Source: Clavibacter michiganensis (GTDB lineage Bacteria > Actinomycetota > Actinomycetes > Actinomycetales > Microbacteriaceae). From it: a stretch of DNA of 64,000 nt. The DNA is taken from contig NZ_MDJZ01000017.1 of NCBI RefSeq assembly GCF_002151125.1, positions 62,001 through 126,000 of the forward strand, given 5' to 3'. The notes under the pieces were generated by a model. It was not told the DNA's origin, made no database searches, and saw only the letters and a list, made by a program, of their open reading frames with translations. Both the position numbers and the translations under genes were made by a program. This document shows, one piece after another, positions 10,167-18,295 of this stretch (positions are counted from its first letter, which is position 1; every line of letters starts with the position of its first letter).

Positions 10167-10198
10167 GCGGGGCGTCCGGTCGTTCCCGGACGCCCTGC
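10167..10198 (-). terminator. hairpin between fusA and tuf
   Basis: Perfect arms GGGCGTCCGG (10170-10179) and CCGGACGCCC (10186-10195) with a 6-nt loop, extendable to about 13 bp with one wobble pair. It lies 57 nt after the fusA stop and 26 nt before the tuf start. It could partly terminate fusA transcripts or sit in the tuf 5' leader. A weak promoter-like pair (TTCGAG, 18 nt, TACCAT) lies just upstream on the minus strand. Confidence 0.5.
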
Positions 10199-10254
10199 GT
10201 GTTGGAGATCTTGCTTATGGTACTGAAACGGCGGATGCCGCTCGAACTGGAGGG

Positions 10255-12369
10255 CTACTCGCCCTTGTTCTTCTGGACGATCTCGTCGGCGACAGCCTTC
10301 GGGACCTCGGCGTAGCTGCCGAAGCTCATCGAGTACACCGCGCGGCCGGAGGTCTTGCTCCTCAGGTCGCCGACGTAGCCGAACATCTCCGACAGGGGGA
10401 CGTTCGCGGTGATGACCTTCACGCCGCTCGCGTCCTCCATCGCCTGGATCTGCCCACGACGGGAGTTCAGGTCGCCGATGACGTCGCCCATGTACTCCTC
10501 GGGCGTGCGGACCTCGACGGCCATGAGCGGCTCGAGCAGCACGGGCTTCGCCTTGCGCGCGGCCTCCTTGAAGGCCATCGAGCCGGCGATCTTGAACGCC
10601 ATCTCCGAGGAGTCGACGTCGTGCGCGGCGCCGTCGAGCAGCGTCGCCTTCACGCCGACCATCGGGTAGCCGGCGAGGATGCCGACCTGGAGGGCGTCCT
10701 GGATGCCCGCGTCCACCGAGGGGATGTACTCCCGGGGGACGCGACCGCCGGTGACCTTGTTGTCGAACTCGTAGGTCTTCTCCGCGGTCACCTCCATGGG
10801 CTCGATCTTGATCTGGATCTTGGCGAACTGGCCCGATCCACCCGTCTGCTTCTTGTGGGTGAAGTCGTGCTTGTCGACGGTGCCGCGGATGGTCTCGCGG
10901 TACGCGACCTGCGGCTTGCCGACGTTCGCCTCGACGTTGAACTCGCGCTTCATGCGGTCCACCAGGATGTCGAGGTGGAGCTCGCCCATGCCCTTGATGA
11001 CCGTCTGACCGGTCTCCTGGTTCTGCTCGGTGCGGAAGGTCGGGTCCTCCTCGGCGAGCTTCTGGATGGCGACACCCAGCTTCTCCTGGTCGGCCTTCGT
11101 CTTCGGCTCGATGGCGACCTCGATGACGGGCTCGGGGAACGTCATCGACTCGAGGACGATCTGGTCCGTCGGGTCGCAGAGCGTGTCGCCCGTGGTCGTG
11201 TCCTTGAGGCCGATGACCGCGTAGATGTGACCGGCGGTGACCGAGTCGACCGGGTTCTCCTTGTTGGAGTGCATCTGGAAGATCTTCCCGATGCGCTCCT
11301 TCTTGCCCTTGGTCGAGTTGATGACCTGCGAGCCGCTCGCGATGTGACCCGAGTAGACGCGCACGTAGGTGAGGCGACCGAAGAACGGGTGCACCGCGAC
11401 CTTGAACGCGAGCGCCGAGAAGGGCTCGGTCGAGTCCGGCTTGCGGATGATGACCTTCTCCTCGTCGCGCACGTCGTGGCCCTCCATGGGGGGCACGTCG
11501 AGCGGGCTGGGGAGGTAGTCGATGACCGCGTCGAGCATCGGCTGGACGCCGCGGTTCTTGAACGCGGAGCCGCAGAGCACGGGGTAGATCTCGCTGTTGA
11601 CGGTGAGCTTGCGGATGGCGGCCTTGATCTCCGCCACCGTCAGCTCCTCGCCGCCGAAGTACTTCTCGAGCAGCACGTCGTCGGTCTCGGCGACGGTCTC
11701 GAGCAGCTTGGCCCGGTACTCGTCCGCCTTGTCCTTGAGGTCCGCGGGGATCTCCTCGATGTCGTACTTCGCACCGAGCGCGACGTCTCCCTTGGAGTCG
11801 CCCCGCCAGGTCAGCGCGCGCATCTCGACGAGGTCGACGACGCCCTCGAAGCCGCCCTCCGCGCCGATGGGCAGCTGGATGACCAGCGGCTTGGCGCCGA
11901 GGCGGTTGATGATCGTGTCGACCGTGAAGTAGAAGTCGGCGCCGAGCTTGTCCATCTTGTTGACGAAGCAGATGCGCGGCACGTCGTACTTGTCGGCCTG
12001 GCGCCACACCGTCTCGGACTGGGGCTCGACGCCCTCCTTGCCGTCGAACACGGCGACCGCGCCGTCGAGGACGCGGAGCGAACGCTCCACCTCGACGGTG
12101 AAGTCGACGTGCCCGGGGGTGTCGATGATGTTGATCTGGTTCTTGTTCCAGAAGCACGTCGTCGCGGCGGACGTGATGGTGATGCCGCGCTCCTGCTCCT
12201 GGGCCATCCAGTCCATCGTGGCGGCGCCGTCGTGGACCTCGCCGATCTTGTGAGTGATGCCCGTGTAGTACAGGATGCGCTCGGTGGTGGTGGTCTTGCC
12301 GGCATCGATGTGAGCCATGATGCCGATGTTGCGGACCTTGTTCAGGTCGGTGAGCACGTCCTGTGCCAC
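10255..12369 (-). CDS. fusA: elongation factor G
   Basis: Translocase GTPase, 704 aa, normal length. The start is GTG at 12369 with GGAGGA 4 nt upstream. The P-loop AHIDAGKT spans residues 19-26, with DTPGHVDF and [10 protein letters not shown] following. Domain IV contains [14 protein letters not shown], the region that enters the decoding centre. It lies between rpsG and tuf in the standard str operon. Confidence 0.97.
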   Translation of the reverse strand: MAQDVLTDLNKVRNIGIMAHIDAGKTTTTERILYYTGITHKIGEVHDGAATMDWMAQEQERGITITSAATTCFWNKNQINIIDTPGHVDFTVEVERSLRVLDGAVAVFDGKEGVEPQSETVWRQADKYDVPRICFVNKMDKLGADFYFTVDTIINRLGAKPLVIQLPIGAEGGFEGVVDLVEMRALTWRGDSKGDVALGAKYDIEEIPADLKDKADEYRAKLLETVAETDDVLLEKYFGGEELTVAEIKAAIRKLTVNSEIYPVLCGSAFKNRGVQPMLDAVIDYLPSPLDVPPMEGHDVRDEEKVIIRKPDSTEPFSALAFKVAVHPFFGRLTYVRVYSGHIASGSQVINSTKGKKERIGKIFQMHSNKENPVDSVTAGHIYAVIGLKDTTTGDTLCDPTDQIVLESMTFPEPVIEVAIEPKTKADQEKLGVAIQKLAEEDPTFRTEQNQETGQTVIKGMGELHLDILVDRMKREFNVEANVGKPQVAYRETIRGTVDKHDFTHKKQTGGSGQFAKIQIKIEPMEVTAEKTYEFDNKVTGGRVPREYIPSVDAGIQDALQVGILAGYPMVGVKATLLDGAAHDVDSSEMAFKIAGSMAFKEAARKAKPVLLEPLMAVEVRTPEEYMGDVIGDLNSRRGQIQAMEDASGVKVITANVPLSEMFGYVGDLRSKTSGRAVYSMSFGSYAEVPKAVADEIVQKNKGE

Positions 12370-12416
12370 AGGTTCCTCCGAAAGGGGTTGGTGGTGCTGT
12401 CGAACGAGGTGGTCGA

Positions 12417-12887
12417 CTACCAGCGGTAGTGCGCGAAGGCCTTGTTCGACTCGGCCATCTTGTGGGTGTCCTCGCGGCGCTTGACCGCGGCACCGAGGCC
12501 GTTGGATGCGTCGAGGATCTCGTTGGTGAGACGCTCGGTCATGGTCTTCTCGCGACGCGACTTGGCGTACGTCGTGAGCCAGCGGAGCGCGAGGGTGTTC
12601 GCGCGGTGCGGCTTGACCTCGATCGGCACCTGGTAGGTGGAGCCACCCACGCGGCGCGAGCGGACCTCGAGGGCCGGTCGGACGTTGTCGAGCGCCTTCT
12701 TCAGCGTGACGACGGCGTCCTGGCCGTTCTTCGCGGCGACGCCGGCGAGGGCGTCGTACACGATCTTCTCGGCGAGGCCCTTCTTGCCGTCGAGCAGGAT
12801 CTTGTTGACGAGCTGGCTGACGATCGGCGCACCGTAGACGGGATCTGCGACGACGGGGCGCTTGGGGGCGGGACCCTTGCGAGGCAT
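12417..12887 (-). CDS. rpsG: 30S ribosomal protein S7
   Basis: Primary assembly protein of the small-subunit head, 156 aa. It starts [19 protein letters not shown] and contains [21 protein letters not shown] and [18 protein letters not shown], hallmark S7 segments. Its ATG overlaps the rpsL stop by one base (TAATG). The fusA GTG start lies 47 nt downstream. Confidence 0.97.
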   Translation of the reverse strand: MPRKGPAPKRPVVADPVYGAPIVSQLVNKILLDGKKGLAEKIVYDALAGVAAKNGQDAVVTLKKALDNVRPALEVRSRRVGGSTYQVPIEVKPHRANTLALRWLTTYAKSRREKTMTERLTNEILDASNGLGAAVKRREDTHKMAESNKAFAHYRW

Positions 12888-13261
12888 TACTTCTTCTCCA
12901 TCTTCGCGCCGTACCGGCTGCGAGCCTGCTTGCGGTTCTTCACGGCCTGCGTGTCGAGCGCGCCGCGGACGATCTTGTAGCGGACGCCGGGCAGGTCCTT
13001 CACGCGACCGCCGCGGACGAGCACCATGGAGTGCTCCTGGAGGTTGTGGCCCTCACCGGGGATGTAGGCCGTGACCTCCTGGCCGTTGCTGAGCTTGACG
13101 CGGGCGACCTTGCGCAGGGCCGAGTTCGGCTTCTTGGGCGTGGTCGTGTAGACGCGGGTGCAGACGCCGCGCTGCTGGGGGTTCGCCTTCAGGGCGGGCG
13201 CCTTGGTCTTGACGACCTTGGGCGTGCGGCCCTTGCGGACCAGCTGCTGGATGGTGGGCAC
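12887..13261 (-). CDS. rpsL: 30S ribosomal protein S12
   Basis: Decoding-centre protein, 124 aa, beginning [20 protein letters not shown]. Lys43 ([12 protein letters not shown]) and Lys88 ([13 protein letters not shown]), the classical streptomycin-resistance positions, both have the wild-type residue. It is the first gene of the str operon, with a leader of about 230 nt from the promoter at 13501-13529. Confidence 0.97.
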   Translation of the reverse strand: MPTIQQLVRKGRTPKVVKTKAPALKANPQQRGVCTRVYTTTPKKPNSALRKVARVKLSNGQEVTAYIPGEGHNLQEHSMVLVRGGRVKDLPGVRYKIVRGALDTQAVKNRKQARSRYGAKMEKK

Positions 13262-13500
13262 TACGGGACTCCTCGATGCTGCACGGTGACAGCGGGTTGA
13301 TGGTCAGCATTCGAGCCCTGAGAGCGGGATCGAGTTCAACTGGACCCGCGCGTCCGCCGACCACGGGAGTGGGAGGCGCCGGCGGGTATGCCGTGGGGGC
13401 CGGCCGAATGGACGAACCCTGAGCGGTGCGCTCCTGGTGGGCCCGCCCGCACCGACTTCACGGCACGACACGAGCGCACGCCTGAGCGCACACCCCCGCA

Positions 13501-13529
13501 ACGATACAGTTCCGCGACTCGCCGGTCAA
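13501..13529 (-). promoter_or_regulatory. str operon promoter
   Basis: On the minus strand, -35 TTGACC (13524-13529), a 17-nt spacer and -10 TATCGT (13501-13506) closely fit the housekeeping consensus. Transcription would start near 13494. The -35 box overlaps the TGA stop codon (13526-13528) of the preceding gene. The leader to rpsL is about 230 nt; 13262-13500 contains no gene that I can support. Confidence 0.8.
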
Positions 13530-13951
13530 ACGGTGGACGAGGGGCCGCGCGCCGCCAGGGCGACGGCGCCGAGCCCCAGCAGGGCCGAGATCCCGAGCAC
13601 GGCGATGCCGAACGGATCCACCAGATGGCGCACGGCGAAGGCCAGGCTGGCGAACACGTCCGCGCCGCCGACGAGGTAGACGACCGCGCCGACCACGCCG
13701 TAGGCGAGCCACGCGCCCGCGCCCCAGCCGAGCACGGGCAGGACGGGGATCCGCCTGTCGCGGTCGGCCTCGCGCGCGGTGCGGACGAGCCCGCCGGCGA
13801 ACACCAGCGTGGCGCTCACGACCATGACCGGCCCGAGGAGCACGCCCGCGTCCCGCTCGGGGATCACGTCGTCACCGCCGAGGAGGGCGACGAAGCCGAA
13901 CACGCACACGACGAGCGCGACGTGCATGACGGCGGCCAGGAGGGGGATCAC
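13526..13951 (-). CDS. small integral membrane protein of unknown function
   Basis: A 141-aa protein with about four predicted membrane segments (residues 3-25, 35-56, 70-92 and 110-134), separated by a short charged loop TAREADRDRRIP. There is no signal peptidase site or catalytic motif. I recognise no named family with certainty; it resembles the small membrane proteins of unknown function common in Microbacteriaceae. It lies between the str operon promoter and a second membrane protein transcribed in the same direction, 19 nt away. Confidence 0.7.
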   Translation of the reverse strand: MIPLLAAVMHVALVVCVFGFVALLGGDDVIPERDAGVLLGPVMVVSATLVFAGGLVRTAREADRDRRIPVLPVLGWGAGAWLAYGVVGAVVYLVGGADVFASLAFAVRHLVDPFGIAVLGISALLGLGAVALAARGPSSTV

Positions 13952-13970
13952 TCCCCCAGCCTGACACGCG

Positions 13971-14948
13971 TCAGCGGTGGTCCGGCTGCTCCTGGAGCTT
14001 CCGGTCGTACTCGGCGCGGGCCTCGACGTTCTTCGCCTTGACCCGGCGGCCGCGGGCGCTGATGCCGGCGCCCAGCCAGGTGACGAGCTCGCGGGCGAGG
14101 AAGCCCGCGAGGATCCCGTCGGGGAAGGTCACGGTGCGCTGCAGCAGGAGCGCCTGCTCGGAGGGGGCCAGGTCCATGACGCCGCCCTGGAGGAGGCGGG
14201 TGCCGACGTAGGCGGCGTAGACGAGGATCGCGACGGGCAGGCCGCCGAGGACGAACGCCCACCACTTGCCGCGGTTGACCAGGAGCGCGAGCAGCACGAA
14301 GAGGACGAGGAACGCGATGGTCGGGACGTAGAAGACGGGCGACAGCAGGTAGCGGCCGAAGACGTCGCCGAACGCGTCGGGGTTCCGCACGGAGGCCAGC
14401 AGCGCCGTGCCGAGCGAGTAGAGCAGGGCGAAGAGGATGGCGGCGACGACGGCGATGAGCACGCCGAAGCCGCGGTTGCCGCGCTTCTCCGGCGGGACGG
14501 GGGCCTGCACGTAGATGGGCTGCGACTGCGACTGGCGCGCGGCCTCGTCGTCGCGGGCGCGACGGTCGCGCTCCTCCCGCTCGCGGGCGTCCGCCTCGCG
14601 GGCCTCGCGCTCGCGGCGCTCCCGGTCCTCGACGTCGCGCTGGCGGGCCTCCGCCTCGCGGGCCTCGGCCTCACGGGCCTCGCGCTCGCGGTCGTCGCGC
14701 TCACGGGCCTCGGCGACCCGGGCGTCGGACTCGCGCTGCTCGCGCTCGCGCGCCTCGCGGTCCTCGTCGCCCGGGGCGACGAACGCCGTCTGGTCGAAGG
14801 TCGAGGTGTCGGAGCGCGCGGAGTCGGGGCTCCGGTCGGCGGGGCCGTCGTCGAAGGCGGCGGCGGCGCGCTCGTCCGGGGTGCGGGGATCCAGCGGCTG
14901 GTCGGCCTCGTCGGGCTGTCGGTGCGGGGCGGGCCTGTCGTCGGTCAT
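13971..14948 (-). CDS. membrane protein with long charged helical N-terminal region
   Basis: A 325-aa protein of unknown function. Residues 1-60 are acidic and probably disordered. Residues 61-138 are almost entirely Glu, Arg, Asp and Ala in short repeats (such as AREAEAREAEARQRD), predicted to form a long single helix or coiled coil. Three or four membrane segments follow (about 162-184, 205-225, 229-249 and possibly 275-295), then a basic C-terminal tail. The N-terminal part is probably cytoplasmic. A TAGGTT -10 box lies 6 nt before the ATG. It may form a unit with the membrane gene downstream. Confidence 0.75.
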   Translation of the reverse strand: MTDDRPAPHRQPDEADQPLDPRTPDERAAAAFDDGPADRSPDSARSDTSTFDQTAFVAPGDEDREAREREQRESDARVAEARERDDREREAREAEAREAEARQRDVEDRERREREAREADAREREERDRRARDDEAARQSQSQPIYVQAPVPPEKRGNRGFGVLIAVVAAILFALLYSLGTALLASVRNPDAFGDVFGRYLLSPVFYVPTIAFLVLFVLLALLVNRGKWWAFVLGGLPVAILVYAAYVGTRLLQGGVMDLAPSEQALLLQRTVTFPDGILAGFLARELVTWLGAGISARGRRVKAKNVEARAEYDRKLQEQPDHR

Positions 14949-14954
14949 GGCTCG

Positions 14955-14960
14955 AACCTA
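14955..14960 (-). promoter_or_regulatory. -10 box of a leaderless transcript (charged-helix membrane protein)
   Basis: TAGGTT on the minus strand, 6 nt before the ATG at 14948, with no Shine-Dalgarno sequence in between. It shares TAGGTTCGA with the topoisomerase IB start region. Confidence 0.6.
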
Positions 14961-15021
14961 CCTCGGCGTCGCGCCGCGGCCGGGGCGGCGTGCCGGGGAG
15001 CGCCGAGATGACCGCGCGCGG

Positions 15022-15852
15022 CTAGAAGGGCTCGAGGAGCCGCTGGAGGAACCGGCGCGTGCGCTCCTCGGCCGGGTGCTGCAGGATCCGCGACGGGTGC
15101 CCGCGCTCGACGACCACTCCCCCGTCCATGAAGACGACCTCGTCGGCGACCTGCCGGGCGAAGGCGAGCTCGTGCGTGACGATCACCATGGTCCAGGCCT
15201 CGTCGGCGAGCTCCTTGATGACGCTCAGCACCTCCCCCACCAGCTCGGGGTCGAGCGCCGAGGTCGGCTCGTCGAACAGCAGGATCTGCGGCCGGAGCGC
15301 CAGCGCGCGCACGATCCCCACGCGCTGCTGCTGCCCGCCGGACAGCTGGAAGGGATGCTGGTCGCGCTTGTCGGCGAGGCCCACGCGGGCGAGCAGCTCC
15401 TCCGCCTCCCGCGTGGCCTCGGCGACGGGCCGCCGCTGCACCTGCACCGGTCCCTCGATGACGTTCTCCAGCACGGTCCTGTGCGGGAACAGGTTGTACT
15501 GCTGGAAGACCATGGCCGAGCGGTCGCGCAGCGCGAGCAGCTCGCGGTGGCGCGGCTTCGCGGCGAAGTCGACGCGCAGCGGGCCGGTGGTGCCGGCGCG
15601 GGAGTCGGCGTCGGCCGCGGCGACCTCGACCACGCCCTGCTCGGGCACCTCGAGGCCGTTGAGGGAGCGGAGGACGGTGGTCTTGCCGGATCCGCTCGGG
15701 CCGATGAGCGCGGTCACGCCGCCGCGGAGGACCTCGAGGTCGATGGAGCGGAGGACCTCGTTGTCGCCGAACGACTTGCGGAGGCCGCGGACGGTGAGGA
15801 CGGGCTCGCCGGTCGCGCGCGGGGCGCGGGCTGCGGGATCAGTGGGCGACAT
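15022..15852 (-). CDS. polar amino-acid ABC transporter ATP-binding protein
   Basis: ATPase of a PAAT-type importer, 276 aa. Walker A is GPSGSGKTT (about residues 51-59), followed by the Q-loop FQQYNLFPHRTVLEN, signature LSGGQQQR and Walker B ILLFDEPTSALD. An insertion of about 25 residues after the Walker A helix is not unusual in the family. It overlaps the permease gene by 14 nt and is last in the substrate-binding protein, permease, ATPase order. The likely substrate is an amino acid, perhaps cystine or glutamine; the sequence does not decide. Confidence 0.92.
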   Translation of the reverse strand: MSPTDPAARAPRATGEPVLTVRGLRKSFGDNEVLRSIDLEVLRGGVTALIGPSGSGKTTVLRSLNGLEVPEQGVVEVAAADADSRAGTTGPLRVDFAAKPRHRELLALRDRSAMVFQQYNLFPHRTVLENVIEGPVQVQRRPVAEATREAEELLARVGLADKRDQHPFQLSGGQQQRVGIVRALALRPQILLFDEPTSALDPELVGEVLSVIKELADEAWTMVIVTHELAFARQVADEVVFMDGGVVVERGHPSRILQHPAEERTRRFLQRLLEPF

Positions 15853-16504
15853 ACCGGTCGAGCCTCCTCTCGAGGCGGGTCTGCGCGAAGGAGAGCACGA
15901 GGCAGACGAGCCAGTAGATCAGGGCGGCCTCGAGGTACAGGAGCATGTACTCGAAGGTCGACGACGCGATGAGCTGCGCCTGCTTGAAGAGCTCGGTCAC
16001 GAGGATCACCGAGGCGAGGGACGTGTCCTTCACGAGGCTGATGAACGTGTTCGACAGCGGCGGCACGGACACGCGCGCGGCTTGGGGGACGATGATCCGG
16101 CGCAGCGTCAGCGCGCGGGACATGCCGATGGTGTGGCCCGCCTCCCACTGCCCGCGCGGCACCGAGAGGATCGACGCGCGGATGATCTCCGCCGCGTAGC
16201 CGCCCACGTTCACCGACAGGGCGATGACCGCGCTCGGCCACGGCGGCAGCACGACGCCGATGGACGGCAGGCCGTAGAAGATCACGAACAGCTGCACCAG
16301 GAGCGGGGTGCCGCGCACGACCGAGATGTAGAAGCGCGCGATCCCGGACACCAGCCGGTTGCCGTAGAGGCGCATGAGCGCGAGGCCCAGGGCGATGGCC
16401 AGCCCCAGGGCGAACGTGACGAGGGCGAGCGGGATGGTGCCGCGGATCGTCTCGAGCGCGAGCGGCCCGAAGGACGACCAGAACAGGTCCCACTCCCTCG
16501 ACAT
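15839..16504 (-). CDS. polar amino-acid ABC transporter permease
   Basis: Membrane subunit of the same importer, 221 aa. It begins MSREWDLFWSSFGPLALETI and contains the HisM/GlnP-type signatures YISVVRGTPLLVQLFVIFYG and GGYAAEIIRASILSVPRGQW (the EAA-like loop that contacts the ATPase). About five membrane segments are visible. It lies 44 nt after the binding-protein gene and overlaps the ATPase gene. Confidence 0.92.
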   Translation of the reverse strand: MSREWDLFWSSFGPLALETIRGTIPLALVTFALGLAIALGLALMRLYGNRLVSGIARFYISVVRGTPLLVQLFVIFYGLPSIGVVLPPWPSAVIALSVNVGGYAAEIIRASILSVPRGQWEAGHTIGMSRALTLRRIIVPQAARVSVPPLSNTFISLVKDTSLASVILVTELFKQAQLIASSTFEYMLLYLEAALIYWLVCLVLSFAQTRLERRLDRYVAH

Positions 16505-16548
16505 GCGATCCCCTCGTCTCGTCCTCGTCCGTCAGCGTACGCGGCGGG

Positions 16549-17397
16549 CTACTGCGAGACGTCCGCGCCGAAGTACTCCTCGGAGATCGACGCGAGCGTG
16601 CCGTCGGCGCGGAGGTCGGCGAGGGCCTGGTCGACCGCGGCCACGAGGTCGTCGCTGCCCTTGCGGAAGACGAGCGCGCTGAGCGACGGGTCGTCGGTCT
16701 CCGCGGCCACCTGCAGGTCGGAGTCGCCCTGCTGCTTCTGGTAGTCGAGGAGCGTGAGGCGGTCGTTGATCGTCGCGTCGACGCGGCCCTGCTGGAGGAG
16801 CGTGACGGCCTGGGCGAAGCCCTCGACGGCCTCGACCCGGGCGCCGCTCTCGGTCGCGAGCTCGTTCCAGTTGCTCGTGAGCGACTGCGCGGTGGTCTTG
16901 CCGGCGAGGTCGGCGAACGAGGAGATGCCCGAGTCGGAGCCCTTCACGATGATGACGCCGGGCGAGACCGTGTACGGCTCGGAGAAGTCGTAGACCTGCT
17001 CGCGCTCGTCCGTGATGGAGATCTGGTTGGCGATGACGTCCCAGCGCCCGGCCTCGAGGCCCGCGAAGATGCCGTCGAACTGGGTCTCCTCGAAGACCGG
17101 CTCCACGCCGAGCTTCTCGGCGACCGCGGTCGCGACCTCGACGTCGTAGCCCGTGAGCGCGCCGGAGCCGGATCCCTCGTGGAAGGAGAACGGCGAGTAC
17201 GTGCCCTCGGTGCCGATGACGAGCTCGCCCTTGGCCTGGACGTCGGAGAGGCTCGTCGCGGCGGCGGGGGTGCCGGAGGTGCCGTCCGCGGATCCCGTGC
17301 CCGCGTCGCCCGAGGCGCAGCCCGCGAGGCCGAGGGCGGCCGCGGCCAGGAGGCCGGTGAGGGCGAGGGAGGTACGGGGGCGGGAGCGGAGCGTCAT
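16549..17397 (-). CDS. amino-acid ABC transporter substrate-binding lipoprotein
   Basis: Extracellular binding protein, 282 aa. The chosen ATG at 17397 has AAGGA 5 nt upstream. The signal peptide ends in a lipobox (AALGLAGC), so Cys is lipidated. The mature domain shows the family 3 pattern: TEGTYSPFSFHEGSG, GYDVEVATAVAEKLGV, FDGIFAGLEAGRWDVIANQI and ISITDEREQVYDFSEPY. Its similarity is to cystine or general amino-acid binding proteins. It is first in a three-gene importer operon. Confidence 0.92.
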   Translation of the reverse strand: MTLRSRPRTSLALTGLLAAAALGLAGCASGDAGTGSADGTSGTPAAATSLSDVQAKGELVIGTEGTYSPFSFHEGSGSGALTGYDVEVATAVAEKLGVEPVFEETQFDGIFAGLEAGRWDVIANQISITDEREQVYDFSEPYTVSPGVIIVKGSDSGISSFADLAGKTTAQSLTSNWNELATESGARVEAVEGFAQAVTLLQQGRVDATINDRLTLLDYQKQQGDSDLQVAAETDDPSLSALVFRKGSDDLVAAVDQALADLRADGTLASISEEYFGADVSQ

Positions 17398-17571
17398 GGG
17401 GGTCCTTGCGGTCACGGCGGATCCCCGGTGCGGGATCGCCTCGTGCGGGTGATGCGTGGGCGGTGCTGCGGCGCCTCGTCCCGGAAGCCGTCCGGGTACG
17501 CCGACCGCCATGGTCTCAACGCCGTCGCCGTGTCGGTATTCCCATGTCGTCGCATGACGGACGCCGGTCGT

Positions 17572-17586
17572 CGGGCGTACCGCCCG
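17572..17586 (-). terminator. weak hairpin after the 17.6-kb hypothetical gene
   Basis: A 6-bp inverted repeat (CGGGCG, 3-nt loop, CGCCCG) begins 5 nt beyond the stop codon at 17591 on the minus strand. The stem is short and no T-run follows, so this is a weak call. Confidence 0.3.
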
Positions 17587-17590
17587 GCGG

Positions 17591-18070
17591 CTAGAAGAGC
17601 GGCTCGGGATCCGTGCCGTCACGGCCGTCGGGCACCGGGCCGATCTCGCCCTCCAGCTCCTGGAGGCGCAGGTTGACGAAGCGGTCGAGGGCCTGCCGGA
17701 TGACCGGCGCGAGCGGTGCGAGCTCGCCCGCCATCGCGTGGTCGATCACGCGCTGGACCTCCTCCTCGCGCTCCCCGTAGTCGACGAACGCGGGCATGCC
17801 GAAGGGGTGCTCGCGGTAGACGGGCCCGCGGGTCTCGCGGTACAGGCTCTCCCTGGCCTCGCGCGCCGCCTCGGCGCGCGCGACCTCGAGCGCGGCGATG
17901 AGGGGGTGGATCGCCGTGTGGGGCGCATCCCGGGGGATGGCGTCCTGCTCCGAGAAGGGCGAGGCCTCGCAGGCGGGACAGGAACCGGATCCGCCGCTCG
18001 GCCCCGTCGGGGTCTCCGTCGCGTAGCGCAGGGCGTGCGCCCGCCACGCCAGGACCACGTCCTCCAGCAT
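17591..18070 (-). CDS. hypothetical protein with a CPAC motif
   Basis: A 159-aa soluble protein I cannot assign. The ATG at 18070 has GAGGAGG about 10 nt upstream; an in-frame ATG at 18091 lacks a good site. The N-terminal helix MLEDVVLAWRAHALRYATE is followed by CPACEASPFSEQDAIPRDA (about residues 33-51), where two cysteines could bind metal. The rest is helical and rich in Glu and Arg, with VQRVIDHAMAGELAPLAPVI. It sits between rpoC and the amino-acid importer, on the same strand, and its product could be unrelated to either. Confidence 0.65.
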   Translation of the reverse strand: MLEDVVLAWRAHALRYATETPTGPSGGSGSCPACEASPFSEQDAIPRDAPHTAIHPLIAALEVARAEAAREARESLYRETRGPVYREHPFGMPAFVDYGEREEEVQRVIDHAMAGELAPLAPVIRQALDRFVNLRLQELEGEIGPVPDGRDGTDPEPLF

Positions 18071-18171
18071 CCGCACGACGCCTCCTCGCATCCCCGGGTC
18101 GGCCGCCGCCGGGTCCCGCCCACTGTATCGCCGCGACGGCGCCCGGCCCCGCCCCGCGGTCGCGGCAGGCG

Positions 18172-18247
18172 CCCGGGGACGAGGAAAGGCCCCGGGGACG
18201 AGGAAAGGCCCCGGGGACGAGGAAAGGCCCCGGGGACGAGGAAGGGC
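18172..18247. repeat. 19-bp tandem repeat, about four copies
   Basis: The unit CCCGGGGACGAGGAAAGGC begins at 18172, 18191, 18210 and 18229; the last copy has one A to G change. Read on the minus strand, each unit resembles the 3' arm and downstream tract of the rpoC terminator, which it directly follows. No open frame of interest uses it. It probably arose by slippage and may vary in copy number between strains. Confidence 0.9.
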
Positions 18248-18268
18248 CCCGCCGGAGCGGGGCCCTTC
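18241..18268 (-). terminator. rpoC transcription terminator
   Basis: A perfect 12-bp stem (18241-18252 with 18257-18268, 4-nt loop CGGA on the plus strand) lies 28 nt after the rpoC stop. On the minus strand it is followed by the pyrimidine-rich CTCGTCCCC. It is the best intrinsic terminator in this part of the window. Confidence 0.85.
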
Positions 18269-18295
18269 TCGTCTTGCGCTCACGCGCCGGCGTTC

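Noticed and set aside
18172-18247. Tandem repeat as a possible CRISPR array
   Set aside because: Units are contiguous with no unique spacers, only 19 bp long, and no cas genes are nearby.
18071-18283. N-terminal extension of the CPAC-motif protein across the tandem repeat
   Set aside because: The added residues come from the 19-bp repeat and rpoC terminator and look like non-coding translation. A good ribosome binding site precedes 18070.
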